This document shows positions 9,733 through 19,400 of a stretch of 64,000 nt of DNA, piece by piece. The notes below the pieces were generated by a model. That model was given only the letters and a program-made list of their open reading frames with translations, was not told the origin of the DNA and did no database searches. Origin of the DNA: Zobellia nedashkovskayae (GTDB taxonomy: Bacteria; Bacteroidota; Bacteroidia; Flavobacteriales; Flavobacteriaceae); contig NZ_JADDXR010000002.1 in the NCBI RefSeq assembly GCF_015330125.1, forward strand, positions 2,368,685 to 2,432,684. The letters run 5' to 3'. Each line of letters starts with the position of its first letter. The first letter of the stretch is position 1. Made by a program: the position numbers and the translations under genes.

Positions 9733-10587
9733 ATGATGAAAGATAAGTGGTCTATAGGTTTAATTGTTGTTTTACTATGCGCTAGTTCGTATGCGCAAGA
9801 TTTTCAAGGGAAAGCAACGTACCAGAGTAAAACACAGGTAAATATGGATTTTGGTGGCAGAAAAATACCGGAAGACCGTAAGAAAGAGATAATGGAGCGG
9901 ATGAAAAAGGCCAATGAAAAAACCTTTGAACTAACTTTCAATCAGACAGAATCTATATACGAGGAAGAAGAACAGTTAGAGCAACCGGGAGGAAGAGAAG
10001 GCGGTAGAGGACCACGTTTTGGTGCTATGATGGCTTCCGGAGGCGATTTGTACAAGGATATTAAAAGCCAGAGATATTTAATCAAAAACGAGCTTTTGGG
10101 TAAAATTTTTCTAGTTGATGATGAACTGGAAAAACTAGATTGGAAATTAGAAAGTGACACCAAACAGATAGGGAATTATACGGCTTTCAAGGCTACGGCT
10201 GTAAAGACTATAAAACGTCCTAACATGAGAGCTGTTTTTCGACGTCCAAGTGATTTGGAGAAGAAAGAAGGCGAGAAAAAAGAAGAGGAATTTATTATAA
10301 AGGAAGTTGAGATTGTAGCATGGTATACTCCAGAGATACCTGTTAACCAAGGTCCTTCTTCCTATTGGGGACTTCCTGGGCTAATACTCGCTGTAAGTGA
10401 TGATATCACAACCATAGTGTGCTCGGAAATTACTTTAAACCCATCTGAGAAAATAGAAATCAAAGCACCAAGCAAAGGAAAAAAAGTCACTCAGGCAGAA
10501 TATGACGAAATCTCGCAGGAGAAGATGAAAGAGATGCGCGAAAACTTTAGAAATAGACGTGGACGAGGAGACGGCCGGCCTCAATAA
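9733..10587 (+). CDS. GLPGLI family protein
   Basis: This 284-residue exported protein has a signal peptide (MMKDKWSIGLIVVLLCASSYAQ) and the motif that names its family, read here as YWGLPGLILAVSDD near residue 215. It is rich in charged residues, including acidic and glycine/arginine runs at residues 75-92 and a basic C-terminus (NRRGRGDGRPQ). GLPGLI proteins are a Bacteroidota-specific family of unknown function, commonly encoded next to a TonB-receptor-like barrel, exactly as here with a 48-base gap. The pair is probably co-transcribed and acts at the outer membrane. Confidence 0.88.
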   Translation: MMKDKWSIGLIVVLLCASSYAQDFQGKATYQSKTQVNMDFGGRKIPEDRKKEIMERMKKANEKTFELTFNQTESIYEEEEQLEQPGGREGGRGPRFGAMMASGGDLYKDIKSQRYLIKNELLGKIFLVDDELEKLDWKLESDTKQIGNYTAFKATAVKTIKRPNMRAVFRRPSDLEKKEGEKKEEEFIIKEVEIVAWYTPEIPVNQGPSSYWGLPGLILAVSDDITTIVCSEITLNPSEKIEIKAPSKGKKVTQAEYDEISQEKMKEMRENFRNRRGRGDGRPQ

Positions 10588-10635
10588 TATGCCTTATTTA
10601 AAAACTAATATCAAGTTGCATCTAACAAATTTGTA

Positions 10636-13314
10636 ATGAGGAATACTTTATTGTTTGTTTTTTTCCTTTCCATGGTAACAATGGGTGTTGCTCAAGAGAT
10701 TTCATTGACCGGTACGGTGAAGGACAGTCTGGATGTGGGTGTGGATATGGCTAACGTTATTGCCATAAATACAGAAACAAAGGGGTTGGAATCGTATGGT
10801 ATTACCAACCATGCTGGTCTATACAAATTAAAGCTAAAACCTGGATTTCAATACACAGTAAAGGTTAGTTACTTGGGTTTTAAGACCGAGTCATTTACGT
10901 TTACCGCAACAGATGCTGATGCCGTTAAGGATATTGTCATGCAGGAACAAGCAAGCCAATTAGATGAGGTAGAGGTTACTTATGAAATGCCCGTCTCTGT
11001 AAAAGGCGATACTATTGTGTATGATACGGATGCTTTTGTTTCCGGTACCGAAAAAAAGTTGAAAGATGTTCTTGAGAATCTTCCAGGTATAGAGATAAAC
11101 GATGATGGCCAGATAGAGGTAGAAGGGAAGACCGTTAGCAAGGTTATGGTAGAAGGGAAAGATTTTTTTGATGGCGATACAAAGTTAGCCGTTGAAAATA
11201 TTCCGGCGAACGCCTTAAGTAAAGTTGAGGTTCTTAGAAATTTCAACGAGGTTTCTCAAATGAAAGGCCTTACTAATGATGATGATAATGTGGCCTTGAA
11301 CATTAGGCTGAAAGAAGGGAAAAAGAATTTTTGGTTTGGAGAGTTAACGGCGGGCTTTGGTCCTGATGATAGATATCTAGCACACCCTAAACTTTTCTAT
11401 TACAGTCCCAAATACAGCATTAATATTATTACCGATTTAAACAATCTAGGCGAAGTTCCTTTTACCCGGAATGACTATAGAAATTTTACCGGTGGTTTTA
11501 GAAATATAAACTCAAGGGGAGGTAGTTCAATAACAACCGGCGCTGATGGATTAGGTCTTTCTACGGCACAGAACAATAGAGCTAATGACATAGATACCAA
11601 GTTTGCTGCGGCCAACTTTAGTTATGCTCCAACGGAGACTCTAGACTTAAGTGGTTTTGGGATTTATTCCTATACGGGAACCTTAATGAAATCTCAGAGA
11701 AATACTACCTATATCGCCAGCAATGATGTAGAAAATGCCACAACAAATACCGATCAGACGGTACACCTTGGGTTAGCAAAATTTAGTGCTAGATATAAAT
11801 CTAATGCTAATTTTCAATTAGATTATGACGCGCTTTTAAAGCAATCCGATGATAATGAAGAGGTAGACGTACTTTCCATATCCAATATTACTGACGAGAT
11901 CTCCGAAGTTAAAAAGCAAAGACCTTTAGCGGTGAATCAGAATCTTAACCTTTACTATACATTAAACGAAAAGAACATTTTTGCGGTAGAGGCACAGCAT
12001 TTGTATCAAGATGAAGACCCTTTTTACGAAGCAATTCGAAGTGAATTTGCCTTCGCTGATATTTTCCCGGTTGATGAAAATCAAAACCTATATAATATAA
12101 ATCAATCTAAAAATGTAATCACTAATAAGGTAGATGCAAAGGTTGATTATTACCGTGTGCTTGGCTCAAAGAGTAACCTTAATCTTACATTAGGTACAAC
12201 TCAGAGTCATCAAAATTTTAATTCTAACATTTTTCAAATTTTAGATAATGAAGATACACTGGATATGACTGACGATGAGTTTGGTAATGACGTAACTTTT
12301 AATGTTTCAGACTTGTATTTGGGACTTCATTATAAAGTTATCGCGGGAATTTTTACTTTCAATCCAGGTGTTACACTTCATCAATTCAATGTTAAGAATG
12401 AGCAATTAGGAACTGTAGTAGAGGATAATCTCACCTCTCTATTACCCGACCTTTATATTAATGCCCAGTTGAAAAAATCAGAAAATATACGTTTCAATTA
12501 CCGGGTAACAAGGTCCTTTACAGATGTTAGTAATTTTGCGCAAGGGTATGTTCTTAATAATTATAATTCGCTTTATAGTGGCAACAGGGACTTAGAAAGT
12601 GCGCTTAATCACAATCTATCGTTGAATTTCTTTAGTTTCAATATGTTCAATTTAACCAATATTTTTGCTAATGTAGCCTATACCAAACGAATAGATGCGC
12701 TAAAAAGTAGCGCAGATATTATTGGTATTAATAGGGTGAGTACAACTATCAATTCCAATTTTGAAGATGAATCATTATCCGCAAGCGGGAATTATGAACG
12801 TACATTTGGCAAGATAAAAGGTTCCGTAAGAGGGAATGTGTCATGGTCTACAACCAATAATTTAATAGATAATCAACAACGTACATCCAATTCTTTTACG
12901 CAGAACTATACAGGCGCATTGTCTACTAATTTCAAAAATGCACCCAATTTAGAATTGGGGTATAGGTACACCGTAAACAATTATGAAAACGGAAATTTAG
13001 AGACTACATATTTTACAAGTAGGCCTTATGCTAGGTTTGATGCCACTTTTCTGAAGAATTTTATTTTTAATATTGATTATGACTATTATAATTATACAGA
13101 CAAGGAAGATACCATAGCCAATACCTATAGTTTTTTGGAATCCAATATTACCTATCAGAAAAAAGATAGCCATTGGGAGTATGGTCTTAAAGGCACCAAC
13201 CTTCTAAATACCACAACATTGAATAGAGATAGCACCAATGATTTATTTTTTACTACAGAAACCTATTTTGTACAGCCTCGCTACATACTTTTCTCTGTAA
13301 AATATGACCTATAA
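10636..13314 (+). CDS. TonB-dependent-receptor-like outer-membrane beta-barrel protein
   Basis: The 892-residue protein has a signal peptide (RNTLLFVFFLSMVTMGVAQ), a CarboxypepD_reg-like domain at about residues 22-105 (LTGTVKDSLDVGVDMANV, VSYLGFKTESF), a plug-like region (KLKDVLENLPGIEINDDGQIEVEGK, KVEVLRNFNEVSQMKGL) and then a long beta-rich barrel ending PRYILFSVKYDL. It resembles the outer-membrane-protein beta-barrel group paired with GLPGLI proteins. I do not see a TonB box, so active transport is uncertain. Its neighbour suggests a shared cell-envelope role. The ligand is unknown. Confidence 0.85.
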   Translation: MRNTLLFVFFLSMVTMGVAQEISLTGTVKDSLDVGVDMANVIAINTETKGLESYGITNHAGLYKLKLKPGFQYTVKVSYLGFKTESFTFTATDADAVKDIVMQEQASQLDEVEVTYEMPVSVKGDTIVYDTDAFVSGTEKKLKDVLENLPGIEINDDGQIEVEGKTVSKVMVEGKDFFDGDTKLAVENIPANALSKVEVLRNFNEVSQMKGLTNDDDNVALNIRLKEGKKNFWFGELTAGFGPDDRYLAHPKLFYYSPKYSINIITDLNNLGEVPFTRNDYRNFTGGFRNINSRGGSSITTGADGLGLSTAQNNRANDIDTKFAAANFSYAPTETLDLSGFGIYSYTGTLMKSQRNTTYIASNDVENATTNTDQTVHLGLAKFSARYKSNANFQLDYDALLKQSDDNEEVDVLSISNITDEISEVKKQRPLAVNQNLNLYYTLNEKNIFAVEAQHLYQDEDPFYEAIRSEFAFADIFPVDENQNLYNINQSKNVITNKVDAKVDYYRVLGSKSNLNLTLGTTQSHQNFNSNIFQILDNEDTLDMTDDEFGNDVTFNVSDLYLGLHYKVIAGIFTFNPGVTLHQFNVKNEQLGTVVEDNLTSLLPDLYINAQLKKSENIRFNYRVTRSFTDVSNFAQGYVLNNYNSLYSGNRDLESALNHNLSLNFFSFNMFNLTNIFANVAYTKRIDALKSSADIIGINRVSTTINSNFEDESLSASGNYERTFGKIKGSVRGNVSWSTTNNLIDNQQRTSNSFTQNYTGALSTNFKNAPNLELGYRYTVNNYENGNLETTYFTSRPYARFDATFLKNFIFNIDYDYYNYTDKEDTIANTYSFLESNITYQKKDSHWEYGLKGTNLLNTTTLNRDSTNDLFFTTETYFVQPRYILFSVKYDL

Positions 13315-13403
13315 TCCATAATAAACAAGGGGCTTAAATATGATATTTATTAATTGAGGTAATAAATAACACGATATTAATATATTCAACTAAACATTTT
13401 TTA

Positions 13404-13411
13404 TACTTTTG
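13404..13411 (+). promoter_or_regulatory. -7 promoter element of metK
   Basis: TACTTTTG is a perfect TAnnTTTG match. It lies 18-26 bases before the first stem of the SAM-II-type riboswitch, so the transcript would start just upstream of the aptamer. Confidence 0.55.
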
Positions 13412-13427
13412 CGTCCTAGTTATAAAT

Positions 13428-13512
13428 AAAGAGGAGGGATTTGACTGATTGCAACCTCTGTTTTGAGTCTGAGATAGACTATGAAACAAAAAAAATGCTA
13501 AAGCAGTTGATG
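13428..13512 (+). ncRNA. SAM-II-type riboswitch (long-loop variant) upstream of metK
   Basis: The leader shows the SAM-II pseudoknot plan. Stem P1 is AGAGG (13430-13434) with CCTCT (13455-13459). Its loop contains ATTTGACTGATTGCAA, like the conserved UGAUUU...UUGCAA of SAM-II. Loop bases TTGACTG (13441-13447) can pair with CAGTTGA (13504-13510) to form the pseudoknot, and the conserved ATGCTAAAGC precedes that strand. The connecting loop holds a hairpin (AGTCT/AGACT, 13467-13481), as in the long-loop Bacteroidota variant. Position before the SAM synthetase gene fits SAM feedback. A nearby TGATGT/ACATCA hairpin (13508-13530) overlaps the pseudoknot strand and could be the switching element. 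Confidence 0.75.
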
Positions 13513-13580
13513 TTGAATATTTTCACATCATCTTCTTCTGGCATTCCGTTCAAATCCTTTTATAAAAATAGAAGTTTGTT

Positions 13581-14837
13581 ATGCCATATTTATTTACTTC
13601 CGAATCTGTTAGCGAAGGACACCCTGATAAAGTTGCCGATCAAATAAGCGATGCCTTATTGGATCACTTTTTGGCTTTTGATCCAGAAAGCAAGGTTGCT
13701 TGTGAAACTTTGGTTACCACAGGTCAGGTAGTTTTAGCCGGTGAGGTTAAAAGTGATACTTATTTAGATGTTCAAACCATTGCAAGAGATGTAATAAACG
13801 CAATTGGTTATACCAAGGGAGAATACCAGTTTAGTGGAGACTCTTGTGGAGTTATTTCTCTTATTCATGAGCAGTCGCAAGATATTAGCCAAGGTGTTGA
13901 TCGTGGTCAAAAAGAACAACAAGGAGCAGGAGATCAAGGTATGATGTTTGGTTATGCTACTAAAGAAACGGAAAACTACATGCCTTTGGCGTTAGATATT
14001 TCCCATAAAATTCTTCAGAATTTAGCAGACTTGCGTAGAGAAGGTAAAATCATTGAGTATTTAAGACCGGATGCCAAATCTCAGGTTACTATTGAGTATT
14101 CCGATGATAATGTGCCTCAACGAATAGATACTATTGTTATCTCTACACAACATGATGCTTTTACTACAGATGATGACGTTATGTTGGCGAAAATCAAAAA
14201 GGACCTTGTAGAAATTTTAATTCCAAGAGTTGTTGCGCAATTGCCTAAGGCAACTCAGGATTTGTTTGACGATAAGATTAAATATCACATCAACCCAACC
14301 GGAAAGTTTGTGATTGGTGGGCCTCATGGTGATACTGGACTTACAGGAAGAAAAATAATTGTTGATACTTATGGTGGTAAAGGAGCCCATGGTGGTGGTG
14401 CTTTTAGTGGAAAAGACCCAAGTAAGGTAGATAGAAGTGCCGCTTATGCAGCACGCCATATTGCTAAGAATTTAGTAGCAGCAGGTATTGCCAATGAAAT
14501 TTTGGTACAGGTTAGTTATGCTATTGGAGTGGTAGAACCTACTTCTATATATGTAGACACGTACGGTACATCTAACGTTAACCTTTCTGATGGTGAAATT
14601 GCCAAGAAAGTGAAGACACTTTTTGATATGCGTCCACATGCTATTGAAGAACGTTTAAAGTTGCGTAATCCTATTTATTTAGAATCTGCAGCTTATGGTC
14701 ATATGGGTAAAGAACCAAGAACAGTAACTAAGGTTTTTGAATCGCCATACAACGGTCGTATTGAGAAAGAAGTGGAATTATTTACTTGGGAGAAATTGGA
14801 CATGGTAGATGAGGTGAAAAAAGCCTTTAATTTATAA
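13581..14837 (+). CDS. metK: S-adenosylmethionine synthetase
   Basis: The 418-residue cytoplasmic enzyme makes SAM from methionine and ATP, releasing phosphate and pyrophosphate. Conserved motifs are [17 protein letters not shown] at residues 8-24, [12 protein letters not shown] near 115 and [19 protein letters not shown] near 275. Length is slightly above the roughly 385-400 residues of enterobacterial enzymes. The start [13 protein letters not shown] matches the family. It sits behind a SAM-II-type riboswitch, so product feedback is likely, and it precedes the methionine genes that carry SAM-I switches. Confidence 0.97.
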   Translation: MPYLFTSESVSEGHPDKVADQISDALLDHFLAFDPESKVACETLVTTGQVVLAGEVKSDTYLDVQTIARDVINAIGYTKGEYQFSGDSCGVISLIHEQSQDISQGVDRGQKEQQGAGDQGMMFGYATKETENYMPLALDISHKILQNLADLRREGKIIEYLRPDAKSQVTIEYSDDNVPQRIDTIVISTQHDAFTTDDDVMLAKIKKDLVEILIPRVVAQLPKATQDLFDDKIKYHINPTGKFVIGGPHGDTGLTGRKIIVDTYGGKGAHGGGAFSGKDPSKVDRSAAYAARHIAKNLVAAGIANEILVQVSYAIGVVEPTSIYVDTYGTSNVNLSDGEIAKKVKTLFDMRPHAIEERLKLRNPIYLESAAYGHMGKEPRTVTKVFESPYNGRIEKEVELFTWEKLDMVDEVKKAFNL

Positions 14838-14851
14838 ATTTTTCAAAAATG

Positions 14852-14884
14852 TTGGTGAATTTAAATTAACCGACTATATATTTG
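14852..14884 (+). promoter_or_regulatory. Promoter of the metY operon
   Basis: TTG (14852-14854) and a perfect -7 box TATATTTG (14877-14884) with a 22-base spacer lie about 30 bases before the SAM-I aptamer. Confidence 0.55.
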
Positions 14885-14915
14885 CATTCACAAAAGTTCA
14901 AACACGTATTGAATA

Positions 14916-15024
14916 GTTATCAAGAAAGGTGGAGGGAATAGACCCTTTGAAACCTTAGCAACCCTTTGCTTCTTTGCGCAGAGAAGGTGCTACATTCTAT
15001 CCCTATAATATTGGGACAGATAAC
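14916..15024 (+). ncRNA. SAM-I (S-box) riboswitch upstream of metY
   Basis: P1 closes GTTATC (14916-14921) with GATAAC (15019-15024). Inside are the S-box signatures: AAGAAAGGTGGAGGGA, GACCCTTTGAAACCTTAGCAACC and AAGGTGCTACATTCTATCCC. The same arrangement recurs before metH at 34858. A weak hairpin AGATTA/TAATCT followed by four T (15030-15051) right after P1 may act as the expression platform. SAM binding would lower expression of metY and the fusion gene. Confidence 0.93.
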
Positions 15025-15148
15025 AAAATAGATTACTCATACTAATCTTTTGCCTTCTTATAACTCTTTTGATATTTTACCTAATTGCAGGCTGCAGTTT
15101 AGGGTTGGGCTTTTAATTATTTTAAATAACAATTAAAAATCTAAGATT

Positions 15149-16423
15149 ATGAGTGACCAGAAATTCTCAACCAACGCTTTACATGCCGGACATGATCCCG
15201 CACAAACAGGAGGAACACGTGCCGTACCTATTTATCAAACATCATCATATGTTTTTAATGATACAGACCATGCGGCTAATTTATTTTCGTTAGCAGAACT
15301 TGGTTTTATATATACTAGATTGAACAACCCTACCAATCAAATTCTTCAAGATAGATTGGCTGCCGTAGAAGGTGGGGTAGGAGCTGTAGTTTTTGCTTCG
15401 GGAACTGCTGCTATTTCTACAGGTTTATTAACACTTTTAAAAGCGGGAGACCATATTGTGGCTTCCAGCAGTTTATATGGTGGTACTTTCAATTTATTGA
15501 ATGTTACCTTGCCAAGATTGGGAATCACTACTACTTTTGTAGATGCTTCTGATCCAGAAAGTTTTGGAAAAGCAGTACAGGATAATACAAGGGCTTTCTT
15601 TGTAGAATCGTTAGGTAATCCAAAATTGGATGTACTAGATTTAAAAGCGATTTCAAAACAAGCTAAAGCGGCACAGGTGCCTTTTATTGTAGACAATACA
15701 GTGGCTTCACCAGCACTTTTGAATCCTATTGAGCATGGTGCTAACTTGGTTATACATTCACTTACTAAATATATTGGTGGTCATGGTTCTTCTTTAGGGG
15801 GAGCTATAATTGACGCCGGAACTTTTGATTGGACTAACGGAAAATTCCCTGAATTTACTGAGCCATCCGCAGGTTACCACGGTTTGGTTTATAGCGAAGC
15901 TCTAGGTGCAGCTGCTTTTACTTTTAAATTGATTTTGGAAGGATTGCGTGATTTTGGTGGAGCTTTGAGTCCGTTTAACGCATTCCAGATTATACAAGGT
16001 TTGGAAACATTGAACGTGCGTATCAAGCAACACAGTGTAAACGCTCTAGAATTGGCCACTTGGTTAGAAGGAAGAGAAGAAGTGGCATGGGTAAACTACC
16101 CAGGTCTTAAGAGTAGTAAGTACTATGATTTAGCCAAAGAGTATTTACCAAAAGGACAAAGTGGATTAGTTACGTTTGGAATAAAAGGAGGTTTTGAGGC
16201 GGCTAAAAAAGTTACCGATGCTACCAAGATTTTCTCTCTATTAGCTAACATTGGCGATACCAAATCATTGATTATCCACCCAGCTAGTACAACGCATCAG
16301 CAGTTAAATGCAGAGCAACTAGAAGCAGCTGGTGTAGGTCAAGATCTAATTCGTTTGTCAGTTGGTTTAGAAGATATAGAGGATTTAAAAGCAGATTTGG
16401 AAAATGCTTTCGCAGCACTCTAA
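15149..16423 (+). CDS. metY: O-acetylhomoserine sulfhydrylase (MetY)
   Basis: This 424-residue PLP enzyme combines an O-acylhomoserine with sulfide to give homocysteine. It belongs to the Cys/Met metabolism PLP family: the N-terminus reads TNALHAGHDPAQTGGTRAVPIYQTSSY, and the PLP lysine lies in SLTKYIGGHG near residue 210. Length, about 40 residues above cystathionine gamma-synthase, is typical for MetY. It is first in the operon behind a SAM-I riboswitch, 75 bases before the MetX-aspartokinase-HSD fusion that supplies its substrate. Sulfide would come from the cys operon at 27-35 kb. Confidence 0.94.
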   Translation: MSDQKFSTNALHAGHDPAQTGGTRAVPIYQTSSYVFNDTDHAANLFSLAELGFIYTRLNNPTNQILQDRLAAVEGGVGAVVFASGTAAISTGLLTLLKAGDHIVASSSLYGGTFNLLNVTLPRLGITTTFVDASDPESFGKAVQDNTRAFFVESLGNPKLDVLDLKAISKQAKAAQVPFIVDNTVASPALLNPIEHGANLVIHSLTKYIGGHGSSLGGAIIDAGTFDWTNGKFPEFTEPSAGYHGLVYSEALGAAAFTFKLILEGLRDFGGALSPFNAFQIIQGLETLNVRIKQHSVNALELATWLEGREEVAWVNYPGLKSSKYYDLAKEYLPKGQSGLVTFGIKGGFEAAKKVTDATKIFSLLANIGDTKSLIIHPASTTHQQLNAEQLEAAGVGQDLIRLSVGLEDIEDLKADLENAFAAL

Positions 16424-16455
16424 ATAATATAAGTTTTTCTATTAGAAATTAATAA

Positions 16456-16485
16456 GACCTAACCCGGTGTTATGTCGGGTAGGTC
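16456..16485 (+). promoter_or_regulatory. Stable hairpin between metY and the fusion gene
   Basis: GACCTAACCCG (16456-16466) pairs with CGGGTAGGTC (16476-16485), with one bulged A and a nine-base loop. The upstream ATG candidate at 16472 lies inside this loop, which argues that translation starts at the next in-frame ATG (16499). No T tract follows, so it may be a processing or translation-control element rather than a terminator. Confidence 0.6.
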
Positions 16486-16498
16486 TAATACAAGTCGT

Positions 16499-19400
16499 AT
16501 GCTTCATCATTTGAAATTAGCAAACTATACTACAATTAGTGGGGTAACTCAAGATATTGAGTTGTCTTATCAGTTGTTTGGTCAAGAATTGCACACTGCA
16601 CCCATAGTACAGGTTAACCATGCTTTAACCGGTAACTCTAATGTTACAGGAAAAGGCGGTTGGTGGTCTGCACTTATTGGCGAAGGCAGATGTATTGACA
16701 CCAAAAAATACACGATATTATCGTTTAATATTCCCGGTAACGGAGACGATAAATTCATTATCGATAATTATAAAGATTTCGTAGCGGGAGACATTGCAAG
16801 AATTTTCTTGTTGGGGCTTCACGAACTTGAAATCACGAAATTATTCGCGCTTTTGGGTGGCTCTTTAGGAGGAGGAATTGCCTGGGAAATGGCTGCCATC
16901 AATCCTAAAATGATGCAACATCTCATTCCTGTGGCATCTGATTGGAAGTCTACGGATTGGTTGATAGGGAACTGTCAGATTCAAGAGCAGTTTTTGGTAA
17001 ATAGTAAGCAGCCTGTTCATGATGCACGTATGCATGCCATGCTTTGTTACCGTACACCTGAATCGTTCAAAGAACGTTTCAAAAGAAGCACTAATGAAGA
17101 GCTTCAGGTTTTTAATGTGGAGAGCTGGTTAAGACATCATGGAGAAAAGCTGCAAGAACGTTTTCAGCTTTCGGCCTATAAGCTCATGAACCAATTACTC
17201 AAGACTATAGATGTCATGAGAGATGGGGAACAGAATTTTATCGACCTTCAAAACAGTGATGTAAACATTCATATTATTGGGGTAGATTCTGATTTGTTCT
17301 TTACGGCAAAAGAAAATAAAGAAACCTTTAAGCGGTTAGCACAGGCCAATGGTAACGTGACTTATGGTGAGGTACATTCTCTTCATGGGCATGATGCTTT
17401 TTTGATTGAGTTTGAACAGATGGAAAGGCTATTGGAACCTATTTTTAGTACCAATGGAAAGTCAAAACAAGCGAAGGTCCTGAAGTTTGGTGGAAAATCA
17501 CTTGCCAATGGTGAAGGGTTGGAACGTGTCTTGGAAATTATTTCTAGCAAAGTAAAAGAAGGTGAAAATATTGCCGTAGTTCTGTCTGCTAGAGCAAAGG
17601 GAACTGACCAATTGGAAGCTATTTTAGAAAAGGCAGCCAATGGCGAAAACTATTATAAGGATTTTGAGGCTTTTGAAAAATATCAGAAGCATACATTTAA
17701 GAACGTTAACCTTTCGGCGGAGTTCAAAGACCTCGCAAAGTTGCTTGAAGGAGTTTCTCTTTTGGGAGATTACAGCCTAAAAATAAAAGACCAGTTATTG
17801 TCTTTTGGCGAGCTTATCTCTGCAAAATTGGTCACTAAATTATTGATAGGGAAAGGTGTAAAAGCCGTAATGCTTGATGCTAGAAAACTGATAAAAACCG
17901 ATTCTAATTTTGGCGATGCTTCTGTTAATGAAGTTTTATCAAAAGAGTATGTGTTACGAAGTTTTGCTAAGCTAGATGCGGATGAAGTGCCTATTATTAC
18001 AGGTTTTATTGCTTCTGATGAAAAAGGAGAAACTACCACTTTAGGTCGTAACGGTAGTAACTATTCTGCAGCGTTGTTTGCTAATTTCTTGAATGCAGAA
18101 GAACTTCAGAATTATACCCACGTAGATGGTATTTACACAGCTAATCCTGATTTGGTGTCCGATGCTAAACGTATTTCTCACCTTTCTTACGGAGAGGCGA
18201 ATGAACTAGCTAATTTTGGTGCTACTATTTTGCACGCCAAAACCATAATTCCATTACTGGAAAAGAATATTCCGCTGCGTATTTTAAATACGTTCAACAA
18301 TGATAATGAAGGGACATTAATAAGTGCAAAGACCGAAGAGGGTGGTATTAAATCGCTATCTGTTATTGAAAATGTATCCTTAATTAATGTAGAGGGTAGA
18401 GGTCTTTTGGGTAAAGTAGGGGTGGATGCCCGTATTTTTAGCGCACTCCAAAAAAGCAATATAAGTGTTAGTATTATTTCGCAAGGTTCTTCTGAGCGAG
18501 GTATTGGGTTGGTTGTAAATGCTGATCAAGCACTAGAAGCTAAAAGAGCTTTAGATAGAGAATTTGAAAGCGATTATCAGTCCAAGGATATTAACATGAT
18601 TACGGTCTTGGATGAGGTTTCGGTTATATCAATTGTGGGTCAGGACTTGAGTACGTTCCATAGACCTTACAACTCTTTGATTAAAAATCAGATAGCACCA
18701 CTACTTTTTAATAATACGGTATCTGGCAAGAACGTGAGTCTTGTCTTAAGAAAATCTGATTTGAATAAAGCATTGAATGTAATGCACGGTCAGATTTTTG
18801 GAATCAGTAAAAAGGTGAATTTGGTGATTTTTGGTCACGGAAATGTTGGAGGAACGCTTATTGACCAAATCTTAAAATCGACTAAAACCATACAAAAACG
18901 AAAAGGTATAGACCTGAATGTTTTTGCTGTAGCCAATTCTAGAAAGATTTTATTGAATAAAAAAGGAATTCCTAAAAACTGGAAATCCGCCATTGAGGAT
19001 AAAGGTATTGCTTATAGCGTTGAAGATGTTATTGCTTATACTAAAGAGCACCATTTAGAAAACTTGATTGTTGTAGATAATACGGCAAACAGTGATTTTG
19101 TAGCGCATTATTTTGAGTTTGTAGAAAATGGTTTTGATATTGTTTCGTCCAATAAAATAGCGAACACCTTAGGCTTTGATTATTATCAGTTATTACGAGA
19201 AGAACTGGATAAACATCAGAAACAATACTTGTATGAAACTAATGTAGGTGCTGGTCTTCCGTTAATAGATACGATACGTTTATTACATCTTTCAGGTGAA
19301 AATATCACAGGTATAAAAGGTGTGTTCTCGGGCTCGTTAAGTTATATTTTCAATACTTTTTCTGAGAGCGAAGAGCCATTTTCGAACATATTAAGGGCGG

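Noticed and set aside
13345..13367. AT-only hairpin ATTTATTA/TAATAAAT after the barrel gene.
   Set aside because: Eight A-T pairs and no T tract; too weak to call a terminator.
13441..13647. A 68-codon plus-strand frame with TTG start before metK.
   Set aside because: It covers the SAM-II-type aptamer and overlaps metK in another frame; the protein has no family look.
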